Positions 10,301 through 19,700 of a stretch of 64,000 nucleotides of DNA are shown here, one piece after another. Source of the DNA: Pseudomonas oryzihabitans (lineage in GTDB: Bacteria > Pseudomonadota > Gammaproteobacteria > Pseudomonadales > Pseudomonadaceae). The stretch spans positions 1,591,001 through 1,655,000 of the forward strand of contig NZ_CP013987.1 in the NCBI RefSeq assembly GCF_001518815.1. Direction: 5' to 3'. Each line of letters begins with the position of its first letter. Positions within the stretch are counted from its first letter, which is position 1. The notes below the pieces were generated by a model. It worked only from the letters and a program-made list of their open reading frames with translations, was not told the origin of the DNA and did not search any database. The translations under genes were made by a program, and so were the position numbers.

Positions 10301-10599
10301 AGCTGTTGTGCTCTATCTACCGAAGCCCGCGCAAGCCGGAAATGTACCTCTATGTCGACAAGCTCAAGGGTCTGACCCGCGTCCCCGAGGGCCTGCTCAC
10401 CGCCTTTGGCCCCCCAGCGCTGGCCTTCGAGTTCGTGCTGACCCCGGAGCGCACGCTGGCGCGGGAAGACGTCGCCAAGGTTCTCGAGAACATCGCCAAG
10501 CAGGGCTATCACCTGCAGATGCCACCGCCGGAGTTGGAGCGCGACGACTACATCGAGCACCTACCCGAAGAACTGCTGCGTCTCAACGATCCGCTATGA
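10297..10599 (+). CDS. YcgL family protein (UPF0745)
   Basis: A small cytoplasmic protein of 100 residues with the YcgL fold (starts [20 protein letters not shown]; ends with [11 protein letters not shown]). The biochemical role is not established. It overlaps rnd by 4 bases (ATGA) and the next gene by 4 bases, so the three are one translational unit. The rnd-ycgL pair is a known conserved neighbourhood in gammaproteobacteria, which hints at a link to RNA metabolism (inference). Confidence 0.9.
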   Translation: MKLLCSIYRSPRKPEMYLYVDKLKGLTRVPEGLLTAFGPPALAFEFVLTPERTLAREDVAKVLENIAKQGYHLQMPPPELERDDYIEHLPEELLRLNDPL

Positions 10600-11537
10600 C
10601 CGCCGTCCTGCTGCTGGAAGACGAGCCTTCAGCCTATGTGCAGGCCTGGCGCCAATTGGCGCCGGACCTGGAACTGCAGGTGCCGGCGGACCCGGCCGAG
10701 GCTTTTCGTCTGGCGGCAGCAGGGGACTACTGGTTCGGCCAGCCGGATCGCGCAGCAGCGCTGCTGCGCGAGGGCGCCAAACCGACTTGGCTGCAATCCA
10801 CCTGGGCCGGCTATGCGCCGCTGCTGGCAGCGGATCTGCCTTGCGACTATCGCTTCAGTCGCGCCGTGGGGTTGTTCGGCCAGAGCATTGGCGAATACGT
10901 CCTGACCTATCTGCTGCAGCATGAGCGTCAGGTCATTGCACGCCAGCTCAGCCAGCGTGAGCAACGCTGGGATACCCGCACGCCGGGCACCTTGGCCGGG
11001 CGGCGCTTGCTGCTGGTAGGAGCCGGTGACATCGGGCAGGACATGGCGCGGTTGTTCGCCCCCTTCGGCATGACGATCACCGGCGTGGCACGCAGCCCCC
11101 GCGCCGTGCCCGGCTTTGCCCAGGTCGTGACGCTGGCGGAGCTGCGCCAGGCGGCGAGGGAGGCAGACTTCGTGGTCAACCTGCTGCCGGACAGCACCAG
11201 CACTCGCGACATCTACGATGCGGCCTTCTTCGCCGCCTTGCCCGCAGGCGCCCTGTTCATCAATGCCGGACGCGGCACCAGCGTGGTGGATGCCGCTCTG
11301 ATCGCCGCGCTGCAAGGCGGTCACCTGGCCGGAGCGGTGCTGGACGTGTTCCGCCAGGAGCCGCTGCCGCAGGACCATCCCTTCTGGCAGGCACCGAACC
11401 TGCAACTCACCGCTCATGTCGCCGGGCCCACGGCGCCGGCAGCGGCCATCCGGCTATTGCTGGACAATCTCCAGCGCCTGCAACAGGGGCAGCCCCTGCG
11501 CGGCGCTGTCGATCTCGCCCTTCAACCGAAGGTATAG
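10596..11537 (+). CDS. D-2-hydroxyacid dehydrogenase (glyoxylate/hydroxypyruvate reductase type)
   Basis: An NAD(P)H-dependent reductase of 2-oxoacids to D-2-hydroxyacids. The 313 residues have an N-terminal substrate-binding part and a Rossmann domain with [14 protein letters not shown] near residue 135. Catalytic residues of the family are present: Arg in NAGRGT, Glu in DVFRQEPLP and His in LTAHVAG. Substrate choice (glyoxylate, hydroxypyruvate or other) is not readable. The ATG overlaps the ycgL stop by 4 bases; the long open frame before it is a shadow of rnd and ycgL. Its 3' end overlaps the convergent nitroreductase gene by 16 bases. Confidence 0.88.
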   Translation: MTAVLLLEDEPSAYVQAWRQLAPDLELQVPADPAEAFRLAAAGDYWFGQPDRAAALLREGAKPTWLQSTWAGYAPLLAADLPCDYRFSRAVGLFGQSIGEYVLTYLLQHERQVIARQLSQREQRWDTRTPGTLAGRRLLLVGAGDIGQDMARLFAPFGMTITGVARSPRAVPGFAQVVTLAELRQAAREADFVVNLLPDSTSTRDIYDAAFFAALPAGALFINAGRGTSVVDAALIAALQGGHLAGAVLDVFRQEPLPQDHPFWQAPNLQLTAHVAGPTAPAAAIRLLLDNLQRLQQGQPLRGAVDLALQPKV

Positions 11538-12118
11538 GGGCCGGCCACTGCCAGCTCCTCGACCTTCAGTCGCGGGCTGGGTAGCTCACGGGCCTGCAGT
11601 TGTTCCGACAGGCTGGCCTTGTCGCCCAGTTTGCCGATGGCCACCGCCAGCTCGACCTTGAACGGCGCCGGTACCCGCAACTCACGCTGGATGCCTTCGC
11701 GATCAATCCCAGCCATGCCGTGCACGTGCCAACCGGCATTGGTCGCCTGCAGCGCCAGGTAGGCCCAGGCGGCGCCGGCGTCGAAGCTGTGGCTGGGGAA
11801 GGGCACTTCCTCGCCACTGCTAGCGCGCAGCAGGGTGGTCTTCGACAGGATGATCACCAGGGCCGAGGCATGCTGCGCCCAGGAGCGGTTGAACTCGCTG
11901 ATCAGCGACAGGAACAGCTCCCAGTGGGCGTCGTCGCGCCGCGCATAGAGGAAGCGCCAAGGCTGGGCATTGAAGGCCGAAGGTGCCCAGCGCGCGGCTT
12001 CGATGAAGCCGAGCAGGGTCTCTTCCTCGATGGCTGTGGGTTCGAAGGCGCGGGGCGACCAGCGCTGCACGAACTGCGGGTCGACGGGGTACTGTGGCGT
12101 ACGGCTGCTGCTGGTCAT
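11522..12118 (-). CDS. Nitroreductase family protein
   Basis: A flavin (FMN) oxidoreductase of the NfsB/RutE-like superfamily, 198 residues. Features are the N-terminal RWSPRAFEP block (FMN phosphate contacts), [15 protein letters not shown], the helix [18 protein letters not shown], and VAIGKLGD near the C-terminus. I start it at the ATG at 12118; the frame runs 171 bases further upstream but that part overlaps the promoter region of the divergent ycgN-like gene. No strong ribosome site is visible. The in vivo substrate is unknown. Confidence 0.85.
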   Translation of the reverse strand: MTSSSRTPQYPVDPQFVQRWSPRAFEPTAIEEETLLGFIEAARWAPSAFNAQPWRFLYARRDDAHWELFLSLISEFNRSWAQHASALVIILSKTTLLRASSGEEVPFPSHSFDAGAAWAYLALQATNAGWHVHGMAGIDREGIQRELRVPAPFKVELAVAIGKLGDKASLSEQLQARELPSPRLKVEELAVAGPYTFG

Positions 12119-12254
12119 GGGCTCATCACACGTGGGAAAGAAGATCCGGCACGGTAATCCGACCCGATGGAGCCGACAAGGGCGCGAACGGTGCTTGGCG
12201 CCTGGGGCGTGCGGCACTAGACTGCGCGGCCTTTCCTTTGCCCGACAATCCGCC

Positions 12255-12704
12255 ATGGCCGCCATCACCCAGCCGTTCTGGAAGCGCAAGACCCTCGATC
12301 AGCTCGATGCCCAGGAATGGGAATCGCTGTGCGACGGCTGTGGCCTGTGCTGTCTGCAGAAACTGGAAGATGAAGACGACGGCGCCGTCTATTACACGCG
12401 TATCGCCTGCAAGCTGCTGGATCTCAAGACCTGCCAGTGCAGTCGCTATGCCGAGCGTACCCGCTTCGTGCCCGACTGCATCCAGCTCACTCCGGCCCAG
12501 GCCGACCAATTCGCCTGGCTACCACCGAGCTGTGGCTATCGCCTGGTGGCCGAAGGCAAGGACCTGCCCGAATGGCATCCGCTGGTCTGCGACGATCCCG
12601 AGGCCGTGCACAAGGCCGGCATCTCCCAATCCGGCCGCATGCTTAGCGAGACCCAGGTCGCCGAAGACGACTGGGAAGACTACCTGATCTTCCGCGCCGG
12701 CTAG
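12255..12704 (+). CDS. YcgN family cysteine cluster protein (UPF0260)
   Basis: A 149-residue cytoplasmic protein. The cluster CDGCGLCC near residue 30, together with later cysteines in [20 protein letters not shown] and VCDD, matches the YkgJ/YcgN-type metal-binding proteins, presumably binding zinc or an iron-sulfur cluster. Start at 12255 was chosen because it fits the family N-terminus ([14 protein letters not shown]); upstream open frame overlaps the nitroreductase gene. Its TAG stop shares the palindrome CTAG with the stop of the convergent SRPBCC gene. Confidence 0.9.
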   Translation: MAAITQPFWKRKTLDQLDAQEWESLCDGCGLCCLQKLEDEDDGAVYYTRIACKLLDLKTCQCSRYAERTRFVPDCIQLTPAQADQFAWLPPSCGYRLVAEGKDLPEWHPLVCDDPEAVHKAGISQSGRMLSETQVAEDDWEDYLIFRAG

Positions 12705-13456
12705 CCCAGCGGCGACTCCATGTGCGAGGTGCGCTCGATAGCCCCGTAGCGATCGCCGACCGCATGGGCCCGCTCCAGTAGCACCTTGAGTTCCGCCAGA
12801 TCCTGAGCGATGCGGGTACCTGGGTCGCGGCGTAGCAGGCGGGCGAACAGGTGGCCCAGGCGACCGGCTGGCGGTTCGTAGGCCATGACGGCCGTCACCT
12901 CGGTGCCACCGGGCACATCTTCGAAGCTGACCCAACCCAGGTTGTTCAGGCCGGCATATCCGCAGGAGCGCCAGCCAATCAGCCGGCCCGGGACGTCGTC
13001 GGTGACTTCGGCGTCCCACTCGAAGCGGCCCATGGGTGCCTTGACCACCCAGTGCGAATAACGGTCGTTGAGCACGTCCACGCGCTCGATATGACGCATG
13101 AAAATCGGCAGGTTGGAGAAGTCGCGCCAGAACTGATAGAGCTCATCGCGCGGCCGGGCGATCACCACCCGCCGAGTCTGGGAGGCAGCCGAACGCCATG
13201 CCAGCGAGCGACGAACGTCACGTTCGAAACGAACCTTGGTCAGGGTGCGCCGAATCGAGCAATGGCCGCGCAGGCCACGATTCAGCAGCCAGGCACCGGT
13301 GGCGCCCGTGAGCAAGCCAAGCAGGCCGCCACGCGCCAGGCCGCGACTGAGCAGCAGGCCACCGCCGGCCACGGAGGCCAGGCGTTCCACGCCTTTTATG
13401 GCGGCGGCGTCGCGAGGCGGAGGAGCGAGAGGGGGAGTGGGGGCATCTAGGTGCAT
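12701..13456 (-). CDS. SRPBCC family protein with N-terminal membrane helices
   Basis: 251 residues. A proline-rich start is followed by glycine-rich hydrophobic segments at about 28-62 ([19 protein letters not shown] and a second stretch), similar to the small-membrane-domain proteins often fused to polyketide-cyclase domains. A START/SRPBCC domain of about 145 residues follows ([43 protein letters not shown]). Such proteins bind a hydrophobic ligand; no catalytic site is evident. AAAGGAG sits 8 bases before the ATG. The frame stays open upstream but without a ribosome site. Confidence 0.82.
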   Translation of the reverse strand: MHLDAPTPPLAPPPRDAAAIKGVERLASVAGGGLLLSRGLARGGLLGLLTGATGAWLLNRGLRGHCSIRRTLTKVRFERDVRRSLAWRSAASQTRRVVIARPRDELYQFWRDFSNLPIFMRHIERVDVLNDRYSHWVVKAPMGRFEWDAEVTDDVPGRLIGWRSCGYAGLNNLGWVSFEDVPGGTEVTAVMAYEPPAGRLGHLFARLLRRDPGTRIAQDLAELKVLLERAHAVGDRYGAIERTSHMESPLG

Positions 13457-13509
13457 GGCAGATTCTCCTTTAGCTGTGGAAAAGACCTGCCCAGAGCCCC
13501 CGCCGTTCC

Positions 13510-15531
13510 CTAGCCGGTCAGGCCCAGTACCCGGAATACGAAGGCGTATTCCAGGGCCACGTCGCGCAAGGCCTGGTAACGGCCACTCATGCCCCCGTGG
13601 CCGGCGCCGAATTCGGTCTTGAGCAGCAGTAGCGGCGCCTGGTCGGTGCGCAGTTCGCGCAGCCGCGCCACCCACTTGGCGGCTTCCCAATATTGCACCC
13701 GGGTGTCGTGATAACCCGCCACCGCCAGAATGGCTGGATAGGCCTGGGCCTTCACGTTTTCATAGGGGGCATAGCTGGCAATGCGGTCGCGCACCTCCGG
13801 TTCGTTCGGATCGCCCCATTCGTCGTATTCGGTTACGGTCAGCGGTAGATCCGGCTTGAGCATGGTGTTGAGTACATCGACGAAGGGCACCTCGGCGATG
13901 GCGCCAGCGTAGAGTTCGGGACGCTGGTTGAGTACCGCGCCGATCAGCAGGCCGCCCGCGCTGCCGCCGCTGATGACCACCTGTTGCGGCGTCGTCAGGC
14001 CCTGATCGAGCAGATGCTCGGTGCAGGCGATGAAATCGTCGAAGGTGTTCTGCTTGTGTTCCAGCTTGCCGCTGCGATACCAGGCCTCGCCCAGCTCGCC
14101 ACCACCGCGGACATGGGCGATGGCGAAGCGCACGCCGCGATCCAGCAGACTCAGGCGCGCGTGGGAGAACCAGGGGTCGAGGCTGTGGCCATAGGCGCCA
14201 TAGCCATAGAGGTACAACGGGGCGCTCTGTGGCAGATCGCGACGACCGACCAGGCTGATGGGGATGCGCGTGCCATTGGCGGCGGTGGCCCAAAGGCGGC
14301 GGCTTTCATAGGCATCGGCGTCGAAGGGGCCTTCCACCGGGACCTGCTTGAGTACCCGCTGGGCGCCGCTGGCGAGATCCAGCTCGCGGACTTCCGCCGG
14401 GCGATTGAGCGCCTCGTAGCGCAGGCGCATGACCGGGCTGTTGAATTCCAGCACGTCCATGGCATCGAGGCTGTAGACCTCGTCCGGCAGGTCGACCCGA
14501 TAGGGCGCCTGGCCGTAGGGACGAACTTCCAGAATCGGCAATCCTGCCGTACGCAGGCTCAGCACCAGCGCCTGGGCGCCGAGGCTGGCATCCTCCAGCA
14601 TCACCTCAGGGTCGTGGGGCACGAGCAGTTGCCAATGCGACCGCGTCGGGCTCTCTTCGGCGGCCTGATAGAGCGCGAAGTTGATGCCGTCCTGGTTGCT
14701 GCGCACATACCAGCCGTCGACGCCATGATCAGGGAAATACTCATGGCCTTCTTCGCGCGGTGCCAGGCAGACGAAGGCTTCATCCGGCCGATCCGCGTCC
14801 AGTACCCAGGCCTCGCTGGTGGTCTTGCTGTGGGACAGCAGCAACAGCTTGCGTTCCGAGCTCGAGCGATAGCAGCCCAGGAAGAAGCGGCCGTCGGTCT
14901 CGTGGAAGACCAGTTGCGGTTCGGCATCGCCCAGGTGGTAGCGATAGAGCTTGTGGGGGCGATGGGATTCATCGCGCTCGCCAAAGAACAGGGTGCGGCT
15001 GTCATTGGCCCAGGTCAGGCTGCCATCGCATTCCTCGAAGGGCAGTTCGGTCACCGCGCCGGTGGCCAGCTCCCTCACATAGAGTCGATAGGTCTCATCG
15101 CCGACCTGGTCCAGACTGTAGGCGAGTCGGGTCTGGTCCGGGCTGATGGTGAAGCGGCCGACGGAGAGAAAGCCGCCGTCGGCGATGGCATTGCCGTCGA
15201 ACAGCAATTCCTCGGTCGCGGGATCAGGCGTCAGGTCGCCATCGGCCGGGCGGCGGCAGCGATAGTTGCGACCGTATTCGTCACCGGCCTGGGTACGCTG
15301 ATAGTAGAGATAGTCGCTGCGGGGGACGGGTAGGGACAGATCCGTCTCGCGAATGCGCGCGCGGATCTCCTCGAACAGCTGCTCGCGCAGGGCGGCCTCG
15401 GGTGCCAGCTGGGCTTCCAGGTAGGCGTTCTCGGCCTCCAGGTGAGCCAGCACCTCGGGGGCGTCACGGCTTTCCAGCCAGACGTAGGGGTCGTCGCCAG
15501 GGGCGCGGCGGGCGGTGGGGGCTTGGGTCAT
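13510..15531 (-). CDS. ptrB: Oligopeptidase B-type S9 serine peptidase
   Basis: A prolyl-oligopeptidase family peptidase (S9A) that cleaves short peptides after basic residues in the cytoplasm. 673 residues: an N-terminal beta-propeller (starts DDPYVWLES) and a C-terminal alpha/beta hydrolase domain. The nucleophile is in SGGSAGGLL, the aspartate in AGYHDTRVQYWEAAK and the histidine in GAGHGGMSGRYQ. The second ATG at 15531 is preferred because AAGGAG stands 7 bases before it; the first possible start is ten codons upstream. The Arg/Lys preference is inferred from the family. Confidence 0.92.
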   Translation of the reverse strand: MTQAPTARRAPGDDPYVWLESRDAPEVLAHLEAENAYLEAQLAPEAALREQLFEEIRARIRETDLSLPVPRSDYLYYQRTQAGDEYGRNYRCRRPADGDLTPDPATEELLFDGNAIADGGFLSVGRFTISPDQTRLAYSLDQVGDETYRLYVRELATGAVTELPFEECDGSLTWANDSRTLFFGERDESHRPHKLYRYHLGDAEPQLVFHETDGRFFLGCYRSSSERKLLLLSHSKTTSEAWVLDADRPDEAFVCLAPREEGHEYFPDHGVDGWYVRSNQDGINFALYQAAEESPTRSHWQLLVPHDPEVMLEDASLGAQALVLSLRTAGLPILEVRPYGQAPYRVDLPDEVYSLDAMDVLEFNSPVMRLRYEALNRPAEVRELDLASGAQRVLKQVPVEGPFDADAYESRRLWATAANGTRIPISLVGRRDLPQSAPLYLYGYGAYGHSLDPWFSHARLSLLDRGVRFAIAHVRGGGELGEAWYRSGKLEHKQNTFDDFIACTEHLLDQGLTTPQQVVISGGSAGGLLIGAVLNQRPELYAGAIAEVPFVDVLNTMLKPDLPLTVTEYDEWGDPNEPEVRDRIASYAPYENVKAQAYPAILAVAGYHDTRVQYWEAAKWVARLRELRTDQAPLLLLKTEFGAGHGGMSGRYQALRDVALEYAFVFRVLGLTG

Positions 15532-15620
15532 GCGAGCTCCTTGGGCGCCGCGCAAAGACACGCGGGCGGGGCAAAACCGCTATCATAGGCTTCTCCTTTC
15601 CGCTATCGCCATGGATCGCA

Positions 15621-16094
15621 ATGACCGAGCAAGAGTACCTGATCGCCTGGGCCGTCTACGGCATCGCCGCGCTGCTGTTGTTGGTGGTGTCTTTCAAGGC
15701 CACCGGCTGGCTCTGGCGCTGGCTGCGTGAACCCCTGCGCCTGGTGGTGGCGGTGCTGCTGGTGACGCCCGCCATGGTGGATGCCGAGCATGGTCTCTAC
15801 GCGCCAGCGATCGCGGTGACGGTGCTGGATCTGGTGTTCAAGGTCGGCAACAGCGCCTGGTCGGCGGTCGCCAACCTGGCCGCCGCTGGCACCATCGGTG
15901 TGGTGCTCTACCTGATCTTCGTCCTGTGCCGCTGGCTCTACCGCCGCTCGCATCCGCGCTCCGCCCCGGTCGCTGCGGAAGCGCCGGCGGATGGTCCTCA
16001 GCCCGAATCGCCGGCGGCCCTGCGCGACCCGGCAGCGCCGGCTGAGCGCCGCGAACCCCGAGGCCGCAGCGAGCGCGTGGAACCGCGTCTGTAA
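15621..16094 (+). CDS. Small multi-pass membrane protein of unknown function
   Basis: 157 residues. Four hydrophobic segments can be seen: residues about 7-30, 38-58, 62-80 and 85-108, followed by a charged, alanine/proline/arginine-rich cytoplasmic tail of about 50 residues (RRSHPRSAPVAAEAPADG). I do not recognise a family with certainty. It is divergent from ptrB with a 89-base gap. Start at 15621 (MTEQEYLIAWAVYG) fits the first membrane segment; the nearby ATG at 15611 is in a different frame. Confidence 0.75.
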   Translation: MTEQEYLIAWAVYGIAALLLLVVSFKATGWLWRWLREPLRLVVAVLLVTPAMVDAEHGLYAPAIAVTVLDLVFKVGNSAWSAVANLAAAGTIGVVLYLIFVLCRWLYRRSHPRSAPVAAEAPADGPQPESPAALRDPAAPAERREPRGRSERVEPRL

Positions 16095-16191
16095 TCCAGG
16101 CTTGCGCACTCGGCGTCACCCCTGCAGCATGACCGCGAAGGGCAGCGGCTGCAGTCGCCGTTGAACCAGGCAGCCACCCGGAGGGACGGAC

Positions 16192-16965
16192 ATGTGCGAA
16201 TTGCTGGGCATGAGTGCCAACGTGCCCACGGATCTGGTCTTCAGTCTCCAGGGTCTGATGCAGCGTGGCGGCCGTACCGGCCCGCACCGGGACGGCTGGG
16301 GCGTCGCCTTCTATGAGGGGAGGGGCCTGCACCTGTTCAAGGATGCCCTGCCGGGTGCCGATTCCGAGGTGGCCAAGCTGGTCCAGGGCTATCCGATCAA
16401 GAGCCATACGGTGATCGGCCATATCCGTCACGCCAACGTGGGCGCGGTCAATCTGGCCAATACCCACCCCTTCGTGCGCGAGCTGGGCGGGCGCTACTGG
16501 AGCTTCGCCCACAATGGCCAGCTGCAGGATTTCCATCCCGAGCCGCGCTTCTATCGCCCGGTGGGCGATACCGACAGTGAAGCGGCCTTTTGCAGCCTGC
16601 TGGATCAGGTCCGCGAGCGCTTTCCCGAACCGGTGCCGGTCGAGATGCTGCTGCCGCAGCTGGTGAATGCCTGCGACGGCTTTCGCAAGAAGGGTGTCTT
16701 CAACTGTCTGCTCAGCGACGGCGACTGGCTGTTCAGCTTCTGCACCACCAAGCTGGCCCATATCACCCGCCGCGCCCCCTTCGGTCCGGCCCAGTTGCGT
16801 GATGCGGAAGTCCACATCGACTTCAAGGCCGAAACCACGCCGGATGATGTCGTCACCATCATGGCCACCGAACCCCTGACCTGCGATGAGGTCTGGACCC
16901 TGCACCAGCCAGGGGAATGGCATCTCTGGTGGAATGGCGAGATCGTCACCCAAGGCCGCGTTTGA
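16192..16965 (+). CDS. Class II glutamine amidotransferase, YafJ type
   Basis: A 257-residue Ntn-hydrolase domain protein with the nucleophile Cys2 directly after the initiator Met (MCELLGMSANVP). RGGRTGPHRDGWG and HIRHANVGAVNLANTHPF are the family blocks for glutamine binding. It hydrolyses glutamine or a gamma-glutamyl bond; the acceptor is unknown. The ribosome site GGAGGG lies 7 bases before the ATG. The next gene starts 18 bases downstream, so the two are probably co-transcribed. Confidence 0.92.
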   Translation: MCELLGMSANVPTDLVFSLQGLMQRGGRTGPHRDGWGVAFYEGRGLHLFKDALPGADSEVAKLVQGYPIKSHTVIGHIRHANVGAVNLANTHPFVRELGGRYWSFAHNGQLQDFHPEPRFYRPVGDTDSEAAFCSLLDQVRERFPEPVPVEMLLPQLVNACDGFRKKGVFNCLLSDGDWLFSFCTTKLAHITRRAPFGPAQLRDAEVHIDFKAETTPDDVVTIMATEPLTCDEVWTLHQPGEWHLWWNGEIVTQGRV

Positions 16966-16983
16966 ACAGGAAGCCTCCCCGCG

Positions 16984-17496
16984 ATGCTGCGTAGTTATAT
17001 TCGTCTGCTGTTGTTCACCCTGGCCTTGCTGGTGGGGGTGCAGATTCCCGGCTTCATGCTCGATTACGAGCAGCGCGTGGACGCCCATCGCCTGGAGTCC
17101 GATCAGGCCCTGGGCGGCTTCCGGCGGACCGCGCAACAATATTTCGAGGGCAGTCTCGACGGCTTGCTGGCCCACTATCAGACCAGTGAGGATCCGGTTT
17201 TTCGCAGCGATGCCGACAGCCTCGCCGTCCTGATGCGGCGCAATGCGCTCTTCAACGAAGAATGGCAGGCGCTGCAAGGCCCCTGGTACCAGCGAGCCTG
17301 GCATATCCTGGTTCGACCCAATCCGGAGCTGCGTGACGAAACCCTGCGGCAGTACCGTTATCAGGTAGTGCTCACGCCTGAGGCCATCGGCTGGGGGGTA
17401 GGGCTGGGCCTGGTGCTGGCCGTGACGGTGGAAACCCTGGCGCTTTGGCTTTCGATCCTGCTCTATCCGCGGCGTCCGGCGCGGCGTCTTGCCTAG
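16984..17496 (+). CDS. DUF2937 family membrane protein
   Basis: 170 residues with one N-terminal membrane segment (about 5-25, RLLLFTLALLVGVQIPGF), a soluble region of about 110 residues with conserved-looking YEQRVDAHRLESDQALGGF, and a C-terminal membrane segment (about 135-160, GVGLGLVLAVTVETLALWL) ending in basic residues. This layout fits DUF2937, whose function is unknown. It lies 18 bases after the amidotransferase gene. Confidence 0.8.
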   Translation: MLRSYIRLLLFTLALLVGVQIPGFMLDYEQRVDAHRLESDQALGGFRRTAQQYFEGSLDGLLAHYQTSEDPVFRSDADSLAVLMRRNALFNEEWQALQGPWYQRAWHILVRPNPELRDETLRQYRYQVVLTPEAIGWGVGLGLVLAVTVETLALWLSILLYPRRPARRLA

Positions 17497-17544
17497 GTCT
17501 AAAAAAATATTTCACGTTTTCAGGTGTTTAGCGGAAAAAAGGGC

Positions 17545-17572
17545 TTGACGCTCATCTCCCGCGCTGTAGAAT
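17545..17572 (+). promoter_or_regulatory. Promoter of tRNA-Val
   Basis: TTGACG at 17545-17550 and TAGAAT at 17567-17572 with a 16-base spacer, 13 bases before the mature tRNA 5' end. Both hexamers are close to consensus, as is usual for stable RNA genes. The sequence before the -35 box is A/T-rich, like an UP element. Confidence 0.75.
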
Positions 17573-17585
17573 GCGCACCCACAGC

Positions 17586-17662
17586 AGGCACGTAGCTCAG
17601 TTGGTTAGAGCACCACCTTGACATGGTGGGGGTCGTTGGTTCGAATCCAATCGTGCCTACCA
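17586..17662 (+). tRNA. tRNA-Val(GAC)
   Basis: A 77-base tRNA with encoded CCA. Acceptor stem AGGCACG pairs with CGTGCCT, followed by A and CCA. The anticodon stem-loop CCACC-TTGACAT-GGTGG gives anticodon GAC (valine). The T-arm is GTTGG-TTCGAAT-CCAAT. In Pseudomonas this tRNA normally stands close to thrS (recalled synteny); here about 3.8 kb separate them. Confidence 0.97.
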
Positions 17663-17691
17663 AACAAAACCCGCACTGCTGGCGGGTAAGA

Positions 17692-17722
17692 AAAAAGGCG
17701 ATCCGAAAGGGTCGCCTTTTTT
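17692..17722 (+). terminator. Rho-independent terminator of tRNA-Val
   Basis: Stem GGCGATCC / GGGTCGCC with a GAAA loop, preceded by A-run and followed by T6, 30 bases after the CCA end. Confidence 0.9.
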
Positions 17723-18097
17723 CGTTTGGGTATGGGTTGGGGGAAGCGCCAGCGGTCAGCGCTTCAGGTCCGTCCTGGTGACTGGGGCTCGATGACCAGT
17801 TCGCCGTATCCGCCCTGATTCTGGCGAATCACATCCGGATCGGCATGGCGCCTGAGTGATCGGCGTGTTCCGCCGGAGAAGGGTCATGAGCCAGGCGCCT
17901 GTTGCCCGGGCCACGGGGACGGTGGGGCAGTGACCGGCGCCAGGCCAATAGCGCGGCTCGGCCATTCTGCCGTCGCCTGCTATCCAGGAGTGGCCGCCAG
18001 GTCCTCGCGGCAAGCCGCTGGCGATTCTTCATGACCTGAGTCATTCCAGCGGCGTGCTGCTGGGCCAGGGTCTTTGCCCGCCCAGGAATGCGAAGCG
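17723..18097. other. Intergenic DNA with a possible gene remnant
   Basis: 375 bases without a supported gene. On the minus strand, 17760-17860 reads RHADPDVIRQNQGGYGELV and ends at a stop; it looks like the natural C-terminus of a protein, but nothing upstream continues it in frame. It may be the decayed tail of a gene lost when this insert formed. I do not recognise the family. Confidence 0.3.
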
Positions 18098-19267
18098 CTA
18101 GGCGTCTTGCTGCCGGGCGGTCATTGGCCACGTGAGGGCAACGAACGCCATCCCGCCACCCACCAGCAGCAGCGCTGCACTCAGGCTCCAGTGCTGCGCG
18201 ACGAAGCCGATCGTGGCCGGACCGATGAGAATACCGGCGTAGCCGATGGTGGTGATCGCTGCAATGGCGTGGCTTGCGGGCATCCGGGTCTGCCTTCCGG
18301 CGGCACTGAAAAGCACGGGGACGATGTTGGAAGCCCCAAGGCCAACCAGCAGAAAGCCGGCGAAGGCAAAGGGCTGGGTGGGTGCCAGGACTGCCATCAG
18401 GAAGCCTGCCGCGGCGAGTAGACCGCCGCCTACGACCACTTTCAGGCCGCCTAGCGTCTTCACGATCCAGTCGCCGGTCAGGCGGCCAATGGTCATTGCC
18501 AGCGCGAATACCGTGTAACCGAAGCCGGCCTGTGCCGGGTCGACGCCATGCGCATCGATCAGGAACAGGGCGCTCCAGTCCAGGATCGCGCCTTCACCGA
18601 GAAAAATCAGAAAACAGAGCAAGCCGATGAAGGCGACGATCCCGCGCGGCAGCGTGAACAGCGGGGTATGCCCGGCCTCGTGATTGCCGTAGGGCAGCAG
18701 CCCCTTGATTGAAGCCGCGAGTAGAACGATCAGCAGCGCGCTGAACACCAGGGTCGCAACCAGCGGTTGCGTTCCAGCCCCCAGCAGAACGCTCATGCCG
18801 CCGGCGCCGACAATCCCGCCGACACTGAACAGTCCGTGGAAGCCGGACATCATGTTGCGACCGCTGTCCTTTTCGACCATCACGGCCTGAATGTTGATCG
18901 CGACGTCCAGAGCGCCAACGCTTGCCCCGAACAAGGCCAGGGCTATGGCCATGCCGAAAATCGAATTGGCGAGGGCAAGCAGAGGCAGCACCAGGGCGAG
19001 TGCCACCGAGCTGGTCGCGATCACCGCGCGGCACCCAAAGCGGCTGGCGAGGATGCCGACGATAGGCATCGCGACAATGGAGCCTAGGCCCAGGCAAAGC
19101 AGCAGAAGGCCAAGCGTTGAGTCATCGGCGCCGATCCTCGCCTTGGCAACGGGCACCAAGGGTGCCCACGCGGCCATGGCAGAGCCCGCAATGAGGAAGC
19201 CCGCTCGGGTCGCCCATTGTTCGATCACTCCCGAAGGTTGTTGGGCGGCGAGTTGCACGTGTTGCAT
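18098..19267 (-). CDS. MFS transporter, YbjJ-like
   Basis: 389 residues with 12 hydrophobic segments. GILASRFGCRAV, between segments 2 and 3, is the usual MFS loop motif A position, and FSVGGIVGAGG is in the middle. It resembles the YbjJ-like drug or metabolite exporters of the major facilitator superfamily; the substrate is unknown. The ATG at 19267 has TGGAG 8 bases upstream; an in-frame GTG 42 bases further up has no ribosome site. It lies within the insert between tRNA-Val and thrS, with no partner gene. Confidence 0.85.
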   Translation of the reverse strand: MQHVQLAAQQPSGVIEQWATRAGFLIAGSAMAAWAPLVPVAKARIGADDSTLGLLLLCLGLGSIVAMPIVGILASRFGCRAVIATSSVALALVLPLLALANSIFGMAIALALFGASVGALDVAINIQAVMVEKDSGRNMMSGFHGLFSVGGIVGAGGMSVLLGAGTQPLVATLVFSALLIVLLAASIKGLLPYGNHEAGHTPLFTLPRGIVAFIGLLCFLIFLGEGAILDWSALFLIDAHGVDPAQAGFGYTVFALAMTIGRLTGDWIVKTLGGLKVVVGGGLLAAAGFLMAVLAPTQPFAFAGFLLVGLGASNIVPVLFSAAGRQTRMPASHAIAAITTIGYAGILIGPATIGFVAQHWSLSAALLLVGGGMAFVALTWPMTARQQDA

Positions 19268-19647
19268 TGGAGAAACTCCAGAAAAAGGTGGCAGTAGAGG
19301 TGATAACACTTCATACCAGTGTTAGCTGATCATGCATCATTAAGCAAGAATGCGCACAATCGTGCATGTTGTGGCTCTATGCGCAGAGCTGGACGGCCAT
19401 GCCTGATTCGAGCGGGCTGGCGTCGAGGCATAGGCAGGGCCTGGTAGCTCTGCCTAGGGGGGGAGGGGAGGTGAAGGCCTGTGCGAATCTGTGGGCGGAG
19501 CGGAGCTTCAGTATGTCGACAGGCTCAGGTGCAGTAGCAAACCGACGGCTTCTCCTGCAGCGACAGCCTATGTCTGGGCACCGTCAGGTTTTGGGCGTCG
19601 GCGGTTGAGGACAGGGCTCTCTGAGGCGTTTTTTGCAGAAGGGGTAT
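19268..19647. other. Intergenic DNA, no gene seen
   Basis: About 380 bases between the MFS gene and the tRNA-like remnant. No open frame has a ribosome site or recognisable product. The stretch just before the MFS gene (19310-19365) is A/T-richer and may hold its promoter. Confidence 0.5.
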
Positions 19648-19700
19648 GGTTGGGTCCAGTCAGGCCTGGCAAAAAAATCCGCATCGGTGGTGGGTAATGG
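19648..19700 (+). pseudogene. Decayed 3' end of a tRNA-Val-like gene
   Basis: GGTTGGGTCCAGTCAGGCCT at 19648-19667 lines up with the T-arm and acceptor end of tRNA-Val at 17639-17658 with one gap and several substitutions. Similarity continues into the 3' flank: an A-run, a CCGCA...GGTGGGTAA segment (CCGCA...GGCGGGTAA in the intact copy) and then an equivalent terminator. The anticodon arm and 5' half are not recognisable. It could be a decayed tandem copy or the far end of an insertion at the tRNA. Confidence 0.5.
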
